From positions 1-11,054 of the forward strand of contig CAAGSD010000142.1 of NCBI GenBank assembly GCA_900772845.1: DNA of 11,054 nucleotides. The letters are read 5' to 3'. This DNA comes from Lachnospiraceae bacterium. GTDB lineage: Bacteria; Bacillota; Clostridia; Lachnospirales; Lachnospiraceae. Both the position numbers and the translations under genes were made by a program. The notes under the pieces were generated by a model, which did no database searches, was not told the DNA's origin, and saw only the letters and a list, made by a program, of their open reading frames with translations. This document shows, in pieces, positions 6,305 through 11,054 of this stretch. Numbering within the stretch: position 1 is the first letter of the stretch; every line of letters begins with the position of its first letter.

Positions 6305-6361
6305 TTTGTTCTTCTCCTGTAAACTTCCCTCATGTTTTGTTGCGTTGTCAACAACTTCTTT

Positions 6362-6390
6362 ATTGTAACAAACATGTTACAGTTTGTCTA
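6362..6390 (-). promoter_or_regulatory. Promoter of the flavoenzyme-aconitase X operon
   Basis: On the minus strand TAGACA (6390-6385) is separated by exactly 17 bp from TACAAT (6367-6362), each a 5/6 match to the sigma-A consensus. The -35 overlaps the stop codon of the capA-like gene upstream. Transcription would start near 6355, giving a leader of about 265 nt before the flavoenzyme ATG, long enough for leader-based control. Confidence 0.65.
6364..6381. promoter_or_regulatory. Perfect 18-bp palindromic operator candidate
   Basis: TGTAACA, four bases, then TGTTACA form a perfect inverted repeat that fills most of the spacer between the -35 and -10 of the flavoenzyme operon promoter and touches the -10. 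A dimeric repressor of the TetR or GntR kind bound here would block RNA polymerase. No regulator gene is in the window. Confidence 0.55.
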
Positions 6391-7692
6391 TTCTGCCTTC
6401 CATAGGTCTCCCCATACGGAATCACACAAATTGACACAGTATTCTCTGGAAAAATCCGGATCCTGGGAGATAATCTCATTCTCCTCTGCCAACACCTCGT
6501 CATAATCCTCCAGAAAATAAGTTGTCACGCCTTCGGGACCGGAAGTCACATGACTGATTATCGGTTTCACCCCATAATCCGCAATTTCCACTTCCCCATC
6601 CTCGTTCTTCGTAAGCGTAACCTCTGCCATGCCGCCCACCATACGGTTTGCGACGCCCTCTCCGGTGCCGGAGGTCCAGTTCACAAAATTTCCCAGTGAA
6701 TAATACACCAGCATTTCATGATCACGCTCTTCCTCTGTCACCCATTCGATGGGTTCGATCACATGAGGATGCGTACCCAGGATCAGATCCGCACCATTTC
6801 CTGCGAATATCTTGGTCCATTTTTCCTGTGAAGTATCCTGTGTCAACCGATATTCCGTTCCCCAGTGCGGACATACGATGGTGAAATCCGCCAGTTCCTC
6901 TGCCCTCTGAATATCTGCCGCCACCTGCTCTGCGCTCAACAGATCCACCGCATAGGGCATGTCCGCCGGCAGAGAAATTCCGTTGGTTCCGTAAGTGTAG
7001 TTCAGGACTGCAATCCGCATGTCTCCCAACTCAATGATCGCAGGGTCGGCACCGCAGGAAGTGGAGGTATCCGCAGTATCATGAATACCCAGGACAGTGA
7101 TCTGTGGATATTCGTCCCTCCAGTACTCCACACAGTTTACCAGGCCCACACGTCCCTTGTCCATAGCATGGTTCGTGGCATGACAGATGACATCGAATCC
7201 TGCTCCCACCAGTGAATCGCAGAGACTGTAATCCGCATTGAAGCAGGGATACCCGGAGATTCCAAGATCCGCACCACCTATGATCACCTCCTGGTTCACC
7301 AGGGCAAGATCTGCCGCAGCAATCTCCTCTTTAGTGTGGGAAAACAGTGAATCATAGTCGTAACTTCCATCCGGCTGCAGACAGCTTTCCTCCACTGGGG
7401 TGTGAAGCAGGATATCCCCTACCATGATGATCTTGTACTCCGGCGTGTCTTCCGATGGCTGGTCGGATGATGGTTGGATTGCATCCTGCGTTTCTGTTTC
7501 TATTGCGTCTGTTTCTTTTACTTCTGTTTCTATTGCAATAGTTCCTGTGGTACTGACAATATTTTCATTTGTTACTGTATTGTCCTCAGACACCATCTCA
7601 GTCTTCGCACAGCCGAGCAATAAAAAAATATTCCCTATACAAATAAAAAACATTATTGTTTTTCTTAAAGTCAAAAATCTTTTATCTGTCAT
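6388..7692 (-). CDS. CapA-family lipoprotein (PGA_cap metallophosphatase-like), 434 aa
   Basis: The N-terminus is a lipoprotein signal: basic residues to K11, a hydrophobic core (I13-L26) and lipobox L-L-G-C with C28 as the lipidated residue, so the protein should be anchored outside the membrane. A Glu/Thr/Ser-rich linker (29-85) contains an imperfect 10-residue repeat. The catalytic domain (about 86-410) belongs to the CapA/PGA_cap group of calcineurin-like proteins: V-G-D-I-L-L-H (91-97), L-V-N-Q-E (131-135), T-N-H-A-M-D-K-G (173-180), C-P-H-W-G-T-E-Y (274-281) and L-G-T-H-P-H-V (305-311). Family members act in poly-gamma-glutamate capsule synthesis or as surface phosphoesterases. No capB/capC genes are nearby, so a capsule role is unproven. 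The start lacks a well-spaced Shine-Dalgarno and may depend on a tiny upstream ORF. Confidence 0.85.
   Translation of the reverse strand: MTDKRFLTLRKTIMFFICIGNIFLLLGCAKTEMVSEDNTVTNENIVSTTGTIAIETEVKETDAIETETQDAIQPSSDQPSEDTPEYKIIMVGDILLHTPVEESCLQPDGSYDYDSLFSHTKEEIAAADLALVNQEVIIGGADLGISGYPCFNADYSLCDSLVGAGFDVICHATNHAMDKGRVGLVNCVEYWRDEYPQITVLGIHDTADTSTSCGADPAIIELGDMRIAVLNYTYGTNGISLPADMPYAVDLLSAEQVAADIQRAEELADFTIVCPHWGTEYRLTQDTSQEKWTKIFAGNGADLILGTHPHVIEPIEWVTEEERDHEMLVYYSLGNFVNWTSGTGEGVANRMVGGMAEVTLTKNEDGEVEIADYGVKPIISHVTSGPEGVTTYFLEDYDEVLAEENEIISQDPDFSREYCVNLCDSVWGDLWKAE
7492..7536. repeat. 15-bp direct repeat inside the lipoprotein linker
   Basis: TTCTGTTTCTATTGC occurs at 7492-7506 and again at 7522-7536, exactly 30 bp (ten codons) apart. 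It encodes a repeated Ala-Ile-Glu-Thr-Glu stretch of the linker. In-frame duplication of a low-complexity tether is the simple explanation; the repeat count could vary between strains. Confidence 0.7.
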
Positions 7693-7716
7693 TTTTCTGC
7701 CATTTCTCTACCTTTT
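7689..7716 (-). promoter_or_regulatory. Four-codon ORF coupled to the capA-like start
   Basis: AAAAGG (7716-7711) lies seven nucleotides before ATG GCA GAA AAA TGA (7703-7689), and the TGA overlaps the ATG of the lipoprotein gene as ATGA. The lipoprotein ATG itself is 18 nt from this Shine-Dalgarno and has no other. Termination-reinitiation is a reasonable reading. Poor translation from a distant Shine-Dalgarno is the alternative. Confidence 0.4.
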
Positions 7717-7756
7717 CACTGATTTTTCTGTACTTTATTCACTTCTTATATGTCCC

Positions 7757-7784
7757 ATTATAACATACATATTTCTTTTATCAA
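7757..7784 (-). promoter_or_regulatory. Promoter of the capA-like gene
   Basis: TTGATA (7784-7779, 5/6 match) is followed after 16 bp by a perfect TATAAT (7762-7757) on the minus strand. The start would be near 7750, leaving a leader of about 58 nt. The gene is thus independent of the nuclease-like gene upstream. Confidence 0.65.
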
Positions 7785-7898
7785 AAATTGTATTTCAAAA
7801 AATTGTCAGCACATATTATCAGAAGCTGTTTGATTATACGGGATTGATTCACATCATTTTTCGGACATTTTTTTCGGGCATCCTTTTTCAAACATCTC

Positions 7899-8702
7899 TT
7901 ATGTAATAAATATTTGATTGATGAGATTTTCTACACTCATTGTGTTTAGACTGTATTTTTCTGATTCAAATGTATATATAATGTCTCTACCTTGTATAAA
8001 CCCATTCTTGGAGTAAATGTCTATTTTTTTCATAGCTTTCTGACAATAAATCGGGTCAGTCATCATTCCCAAATGCTCCCATAAAATCGTTTTTCGATCT
8101 GTTAACCGCAGGCAGGTAAAATCCGGATATATCGTTCCCAATCCCCTTAGGGTTACAGGGCATTCATACTTGTATGGGATATTTTTATGGTACAACATAT
8201 CTGCAATGATCTTTTCTGACTTTGATCTGACTCTTTCATTCTTTTCTGTGTAGATTTCTGCTTGTCCTTCTGCAAAATCTTTACCTGAATATATTTGTGC
8301 TGACCACTGATTCACATATTCCTTATCCGACATTATCCTCGAATCCACTATTTTTTTCCTGGATGGATTCATTCTGTCATAGACACTATATAGTTCTTCT
8401 ACCTGTACTATTTCTTGTTTTTCATATTTTTTAATAATATTTTGTATGTTTTTTAATTGCTTTTCTACCTCTGACAGCAATTTTTCATCATAATTTCGTT
8501 GTGCAAGTTTACCTGCCAATTTGAAATCAGATTTTCGCAGATATTTTCCATTTGGATAGGATGTTCTAGTTTCAGCAGAATCCAAATAATATTGTTCCAC
8601 GCCTCTGCAGTTAATTATTTTCAGCTTGCCCGAAGGTGCATTCTGTATACTTGTTTCCAAATTTTGTTTCAGATCCCTTAGCCACTGTTCTCTTTTTATC
8701 AA
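7899..8702 (-). CDS. Putative PD-(D/E)XK-type nuclease, 267 aa or slightly longer
   Basis: The N-terminal half (1-150) is Lys/Glu-rich and helical, with a G-K-Y-L-R-K-S segment (52-58) and L-A-Q-R-N-Y-D (66-72). The C-terminal part (155-245) looks like a restriction-endonuclease fold: R-S-K-S-E with E163 in the first helix, Y-P-D-F-T with D194, W-E-H with E209, then a helix with K225-K226 and an aromatic strand. I recognise a family of clostridial hypothetical proteins with this layout but no characterised member, so DNA cleavage is inference. Given here from TTG 8702. The same frame is open upstream, and GGGAGG sits eight nucleotides before an ATA at 8726, which would add eight residues. No cas, methylase or transposase gene is adjacent. 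Its upstream region carries a tandem repeat array. Confidence 0.65.
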   Translation of the reverse strand: MIKREQWLRDLKQNLETSIQNAPSGKLKIINCRGVEQYYLDSAETRTSYPNGKYLRKSDFKLAGKLAQRNYDEKLLSEVEKQLKNIQNIIKKYEKQEIVQVEELYSVYDRMNPSRKKIVDSRIMSDKEYVNQWSAQIYSGKDFAEGQAEIYTEKNERVRSKSEKIIADMLYHKNIPYKYECPVTLRGLGTIYPDFTCLRLTDRKTILWEHLGMMTDPIYCQKAMKKIDIYSKNGFIQGRDIIYTFESEKYSLNTMSVENLINQIFIT

Positions 8703-8740
8703 TTGTTCATATAGTAAATCCTTTATAGCCTTTTCCTCCC
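8700..8740 (-). promoter_or_regulatory. Unusual start region of the nuclease-like gene
   Basis: Three signals compete. GGGAGG (8740-8735) is optimally spaced for ATA at 8726, which is in frame with the gene. AAAGG (8724-8720) is spaced for ATG at 8710, which opens only a three-codon ORF (ATG AAC AAT TGA) whose stop overlaps the TTG at 8702. The TTG has no Shine-Dalgarno of its own. Either the native ATG at 8726 has mutated to ATA, or initiation uses ATA or reinitiation at TTG. Confidence 0.5.
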
Positions 8741-8800
8741 ACCGTACATTTTTTATTCATTTATTACTTTTCATCTAATCTTTATTTTTTTTTTACTTTC

Positions 8801-9178
8801 TCGCATATATTCCCTTACCGCTGGCACATACCTATTTTTTCTTTTTTCGCATGTATTCTCTTGCCTCTGGCACATACCTACTTCTTCTTTTTTCTTTTTT
8901 CGCATGTATTCTCTTACCTCTGGCACATACCTATTTCTTCTTTTTTCGCTTTTCGCATGTGTTCCCGTACCTCTGGCACATACCTAATTCATAATTTCCC
9001 CCTTTCTCGCATGTATTCCCTTGCCTCTGGCACATACCTAATCCATAATTTCCCTCTCTTTCGCATGTATTCCCTTGCTACTGACACATACCTATTTCCT
9101 CTTTTTTCTTTTTTCGCATGTATTCTCTTGCCTCTGGCACATACCTAATCCATAATTTCCCCCTTTCTCGCATGTATT
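8801..9178. repeat. Array of seven 34-bp repeats plus a partial eighth, period 53-54 bp
   Basis: Full units lie at 8801-8834, 8847-8880, 8900-8933, 8953-8986, 9007-9040, 9061-9094 and 9114-9147, with a truncated copy at 9168-9178. Each begins TCGCATGTATTC and ends CTGGCACATACCTA on the plus strand; units 2 and 7 are identical and the rest differ at one to four positions. The gaps are 12, 19, 19, 20, 20, 19 and 20 bp and fall into two related kinds: pyrimidine runs, and a CATAATTTCC type. On the minus strand each unit can fold as GTAT-g-TGCC-aga-GGCA-aggga-ATAC. The array lies upstream of the nuclease-like gene and downstream of the tuf terminator. It is not a CRISPR array; function unknown. 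Confidence 0.9.
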
Positions 9179-9256
9179 TTATATATTGCTGCTCATATCT
9201 CTCCTATGCATTTATAATTTCTATAAACCAACCTCTTAAAAAATAATGTTATTATA
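9179..9256 (-). promoter_or_regulatory. Candidate promoter and start signal reading into the repeat array
   Basis: A perfect TATAAT (9256-9251) lies on the minus strand but without a clear -35. Downstream, AGGAG (9205-9201) precedes ATG 9196, which opens only a five-codon ORF ending at TAA 9179, where the repeat array begins. A transcript from here would run through all the repeats into the nuclease-like gene as a leader of more than 500 nt. This could also be the remnant of a gene whose body was replaced by repeats. Confidence 0.25.
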
Positions 9257-9288
9257 CAAATAATTGAAATAAATATCTTGAAATATCC

Positions 9289-9304
9289 GACACAGAACTG
9301 TGTC
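9289..9304. repeat. Perfect 16-bp inverted repeat
   Basis: GACACAG and CTGTGTC flank a 2-bp centre in otherwise A+T-rich sequence between the tuf terminator and the repeat array. The size suits a dimer operator, and it lies about 33 bp upstream of the candidate TATAAT at 9256. No further support. Confidence 0.4.
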
Positions 9305-9330
9305 ATTAAATGGTTAAAAGAAAACTGATC

Positions 9331-9395
9331 TTTGAATTAATATTTTGAATTAGTGTTTCGAGCTACTGTTCTGAGTTATTGTTCTCAGTTATTGT
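9331..9395. repeat. Five tandem copies of a degenerate 13-bp repeat
   Basis: Five 13-bp units run without gaps from 9331. Units 1 and 2 share TTTGAATTA, units 4 and 5 share TC-T-N-AGTTATTGT, and unit 3 (TTCGAGCTACTGT) is intermediate. The series grades from one end to the other, as expected from old slippage duplication. It sits immediately downstream of the tuf terminator. No function is evident. Confidence 0.7.
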
Positions 9396-9396
9396 T

Positions 9397-9429
9397 AAAA
9401 AAACTGGGGAAGTACAAGTACTTCCCCAG
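9397..9429 (-). terminator. Intrinsic terminator of tuf
   Basis: On the minus strand a perfect 12-bp stem, CTGGGGAAGTAC with GTACTTCCCCAG and a 2-nt centre, is followed directly by seven T residues (9403-9397). It starts 29 nt past the tuf stop codon. A textbook rho-independent terminator that closes the fusA-tuf unit. Confidence 0.95.
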
Positions 9430-9458
9430 AATAAAAGCTATATACTATCTATCAAAGA

Positions 9459-10646
9459 TTACTCGATGATGGTAGCTACACGGCCGGAACCAACGGTTCT
9501 ACCACCCTCACGGATAGCGAAGGTAAGACCCTGCTCCATAGCGATAGGATGGATCAGTTCGATGGTCATCTCTACGTTATCACCAGGCATGCACATCTCA
9601 ACACCAGCGGGCAGTTCGCAAACGCCGGTAACGTCGGTGGTTCTGAAGTAGAACTGAGGACGATAGTTGTTGAAGAAAGGAGTATGACGTCCACCTTCAT
9701 CCTTGGTCAGAACGTATACCTGAGCGGTAAACTTTCTGTGGCAGGTAACAGTACCGGGCTTAGCCAGAACCTGTCCTCTTTCGATTTCAGTTCTCTGGAT
9801 ACCACGAAGCAGAGCACCGATGTTATCACCAGCCTGTGCCTCATCCAGCATCTTACGGAACATTTCGATACCGGTTACAACGGTCTTCTTGGTCTCTTCC
9901 TTAATACCAACGATTTCAACTTCATCATTCAGATGCAGAACACCACGCTCTACACGACCGGTAGCAACGGTACCACGACCGGTAATGGTGAATACGTCCT
10001 CGACAGGCATCAGGAAAGGCTTATCAGTATCACGCTGAGGATCAGGGATATAAGAATCTACAGTATCCATCAGTTCCATGATCTTGTCGCCCCACTCGCT
10101 GCTGGGATCTTCCAGAGCCTTCAGAGCGGAACCCTTGATGATAGGGCAGTCGTTGAAGTCGTACTCTTCCAGCTGCTCGGTTACTTCCATCTCAACCAGC
10201 TCGATCAGCTCGGGATCGTCAACCATATCACACTTGTTCAGGAATACGATGATGTAAGGAACGCCTACCTGACGGGACAGAAGGATGTGCTCCTTGGTCT
10301 GAGCCATAACACCATCAGTAGCAGCTACAACGAGGATAGCACCATCCATCTGTGCAGCACCGGTGATCATGTTCTTAACGTAGTCAGCATGGCCCGGGCA
10401 GTCAACGTGTGCATAGTGTCTCTTCTCGGTCTGGTACTCGATATGAGCGGTAGAAATGGTGATACCACGCTCTCTCTCTTCGGGAGCCTTATCGATGTTA
10501 TCGAAGTCAACCTTCTCATTACCGGGTACTCTCTCGGAAAGAACCTTGGAGATTGCTGCGGTCAGAGTAGTTTTACCATGGTCAACGTGACCGATGGTAC
10601 CAATGTTACAATGGGGCTTTGTTCTGTCAAATTTAGCTTTAGCCAT
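9459..10646 (-). CDS. tuf: Elongation factor Tu, 395 aa
   Basis: The GTPase delivers aminoacyl-tRNA to the ribosomal A site in the cytosol. All nucleotide-binding motifs are present and normal: G-H-V-D-H-G-K-T (19-26), R-G-I-T (60-63), D-C-P-G-H (82-86, with H86 as the catalytic histidine), N-K-C-D (137-140) and S-A-L (173-175). Domains 2 and 3 are complete and the protein ends G-R-V-A-T-I-I-E, so length and termini match the family. AAGGAGGA ends about eight nucleotides before the ATG, a strong site as expected for a highly expressed gene. It lies 117 bp downstream of fusA on the same strand, the usual str-operon end. It also has its own promoter and a strong terminator. A second tuf elsewhere in the genome cannot be judged from here. 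Confidence 0.99.
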   Translation of the reverse strand: MAKAKFDRTKPHCNIGTIGHVDHGKTTLTAAISKVLSERVPGNEKVDFDNIDKAPEERERGITISTAHIEYQTEKRHYAHVDCPGHADYVKNMITGAAQMDGAILVVAATDGVMAQTKEHILLSRQVGVPYIIVFLNKCDMVDDPELIELVEMEVTEQLEEYDFNDCPIIKGSALKALEDPSSEWGDKIMELMDTVDSYIPDPQRDTDKPFLMPVEDVFTITGRGTVATGRVERGVLHLNDEVEIVGIKEETKKTVVTGIEMFRKMLDEAQAGDNIGALLRGIQRTEIERGQVLAKPGTVTCHRKFTAQVYVLTKDEGGRHTPFFNNYRPQFYFRTTDVTGVCELPAGVEMCMPGDNVEMTIELIHPIAMEQGLTFAIREGGRTVGSGRVATIIE

Positions 10647-10705
10647 TATTTAAGTCCTCCTTAAAATAATTAAACAGTTTCGTAGTTTTATTTTTTTAAC
10701 TCGCT

Positions 10706-10738
10706 ACCTCTGATTATATTAAATAATCAGAGGTTTTT
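10706..10738 (+). terminator. Perfect 12-bp hairpin with T-tract facing antisense to tuf/fusA
   Basis: ACCTCTGATTAT (10706-10717) and ATAATCAGAGGT (10723-10734) form a perfect stem with a 5-nt loop. On the plus strand it runs into TTTTT (10734-10738), so as an intrinsic terminator it points against antisense transcription entering fusA. In the sense direction no U-tract follows, so fusA-tuf readthrough should continue. The same palindrome covers the -10 and most of the spacer of the tuf promoter, so it may be an operator instead. Confidence 0.5.
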
Positions 10739-10741
10739 CAA
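10713..10741 (-). promoter_or_regulatory. Promoter of tuf
   Basis: TTGAAA (10741-10736, 5/6 match) and a perfect TATAAT (10718-10713) are separated by exactly 17 bp on the minus strand, in the gap between fusA and tuf. The predicted start is near 10706, giving a leader of about 60 nt with the AAGGAGGA site. It allows tuf to be made independently of fusA. The -10 lies within a perfect inverted repeat. Confidence 0.65.
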
Positions 10742-10763
10742 GTTATTTTTATTGATTTAACGC

Positions 10764-11054
10764 TTATTTCGCCTTTGCAGCAAGAACCTTTTCCTGAACG
10801 TTCTTAGGAACGGGCTCATATTTTTCGAAGAACATGGAGTAGTTACCACGACCCTGGGTCTTGGAACGCAGGTCTGTGGAGTAACCGAACATCTCAGCAA
10901 GGGGAACGAAGGCCTTAACCATCTTACCACCGCCGATGTCTTCCATACCTTCTACACGACCACGACGGGAGTTCAGATCACCGATTACATCGCCCATGTA
11001 CTCCTCGGGCATGGTAACCTCAACCTTCATGATCGGCTCAAGCAGTACAGGAGC
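10764..11054 (-). CDS. fusA: Elongation factor G, C-terminal 96 residues (partial)
   Basis: The gene enters from beyond the right edge; only the last 96 codons are here. They cover the end of domain IV into domain V of EF-G: E-P-I-M-K-V-E-V-T-M-P-E-E-Y-M-G-D-V-I-G-D-L-N-S-R-R-G is the classic domain V opening, followed by the F-G-Y-S-T-D-L-R-S segment and the Q-G-R-G-N-Y-S-M-F-F strand. The GTPase drives ribosomal translocation. The methionine at 11030 is internal and not a start. It is followed by tuf, the usual fusA-tuf order. The C-terminus is normal, with no sign of decay. Confidence 0.97.
   Translation of the reverse strand, partial: APVLLEPIMKVEVTMPEEYMGDVIGDLNSRRGRVEGMEDIGGGKMVKAFVPLAEMFGYSTDLRSKTQGRGNYSMFFEKYEPVPKNVQEKVLAAKAK

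Noticed and set aside
7833..7861. Second promoter for the capA-like gene (TATAAT at 7838-7833)
   Set aside because: No acceptable -35 at 15-18 bp, and a much better promoter lies closer to the gene at 7757-7784.
7424..7906. Plus-strand ORF of 160 codons over the lipoprotein signal region
   Set aside because: Its hydrophobic composition is a shadow of the A+T-rich promoter and signal-peptide region of the minus-strand gene; no ribosome site.
8861..9148. Plus-strand ORF of 95 codons across the repeats
   Set aside because: It is a by-product of the repeat array. The 53-bp steps shift the frame between units, there is no ribosome site, and composition follows the pyrimidine-rich repeats.
8801..9178. 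CRISPR array
   Set aside because: The repeat length fits, but the gaps are only 12-20 bp and low in complexity, and they resemble one another in two classes instead of being unique. No cas gene is in the window.
9549..10664. Plus-strand ORF of 371 codons antisense to tuf
   Set aside because: Long antisense frames are common over highly expressed, codon-biased genes. It has no ribosome site or recognisable domain, and tuf is certain on the other strand.
10689..10697. T-rich run as part of a fusA terminator
   Set aside because: The T-run is on the plus strand, so in the fusA direction it is a run of A; the hairpin before it has no U-tract in the sense direction.

Overview
The window looks like chromosome from an anaerobic Firmicute of the Lachnospiraceae, in the broad Blautia/Dorea/Roseburia range. 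The reasons are the style of the EF-Tu and EF-G sequences, the moderate G+C, the strong AGGAGG-type ribosome binding sites and the gene content (BaiCD-type flavoenzyme, aconitase X, YqeY, CapA lipoprotein). The genus is an inference; the family is fairly safe. Only yqeY is read on the plus strand; every other full-sized gene is on the minus strand.

Layout from left to right. Positions 1-508 hold no convincing gene but are dense in inverted repeats: two short perfect hairpins, a 227-bp palindromic cluster of four 35-bp units, and a long hairpin just beyond an HD-domain phosphohydrolase gene (509-1165, minus). A divergent intergenic region separates that gene from yqeY (1495-1932, plus), which has its own promoter. 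After yqeY comes a highly structured repeat (1995-2106) and a bidirectional terminator hairpin shared with the convergent operon on the other side.

That operon (6390 down to 2174, minus) is the metabolic core. A good promoter carrying a perfect 18-bp palindrome between its -35 and -10 boxes leads into a leader of about 265 nt with a 20-codon ORF. It is followed by a 684-residue Old-Yellow-Enzyme/enoate-reductase flavoprotein with an Fe-S site, then the large and small subunits of a split aconitase X. The natural reading is a dehydratase paired with a reductase working in sequence on a small hydroxy acid or hydroxy amino acid, for example 3-hydroxyproline. The substrate is not readable from the sequence.

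Upstream of the operon is a CapA-type lipoprotein gene (6388-7692). Next comes a putative PD-(D/E)XK nuclease (7899-8702) whose best-placed Shine-Dalgarno points to an ATA codon. Its upstream region contains seven copies of a conserved 34-bp repeat at 53-54-bp spacing plus a partial eighth. Beyond it, a five-fold 13-bp tandem repeat and a textbook terminator close the tuf gene (9459-10646). tuf has its own promoter, overlaid by a perfect 12-bp inverted repeat, and lies downstream of fusA, whose 3' end (10764-11054) runs off the window.

The translation genes and yqeY are housekeeping. The unexplained content is in the non-coding repeats (164-390, 1995-2106, 8801-9178) and in the aconitase X/enoate reductase operon.
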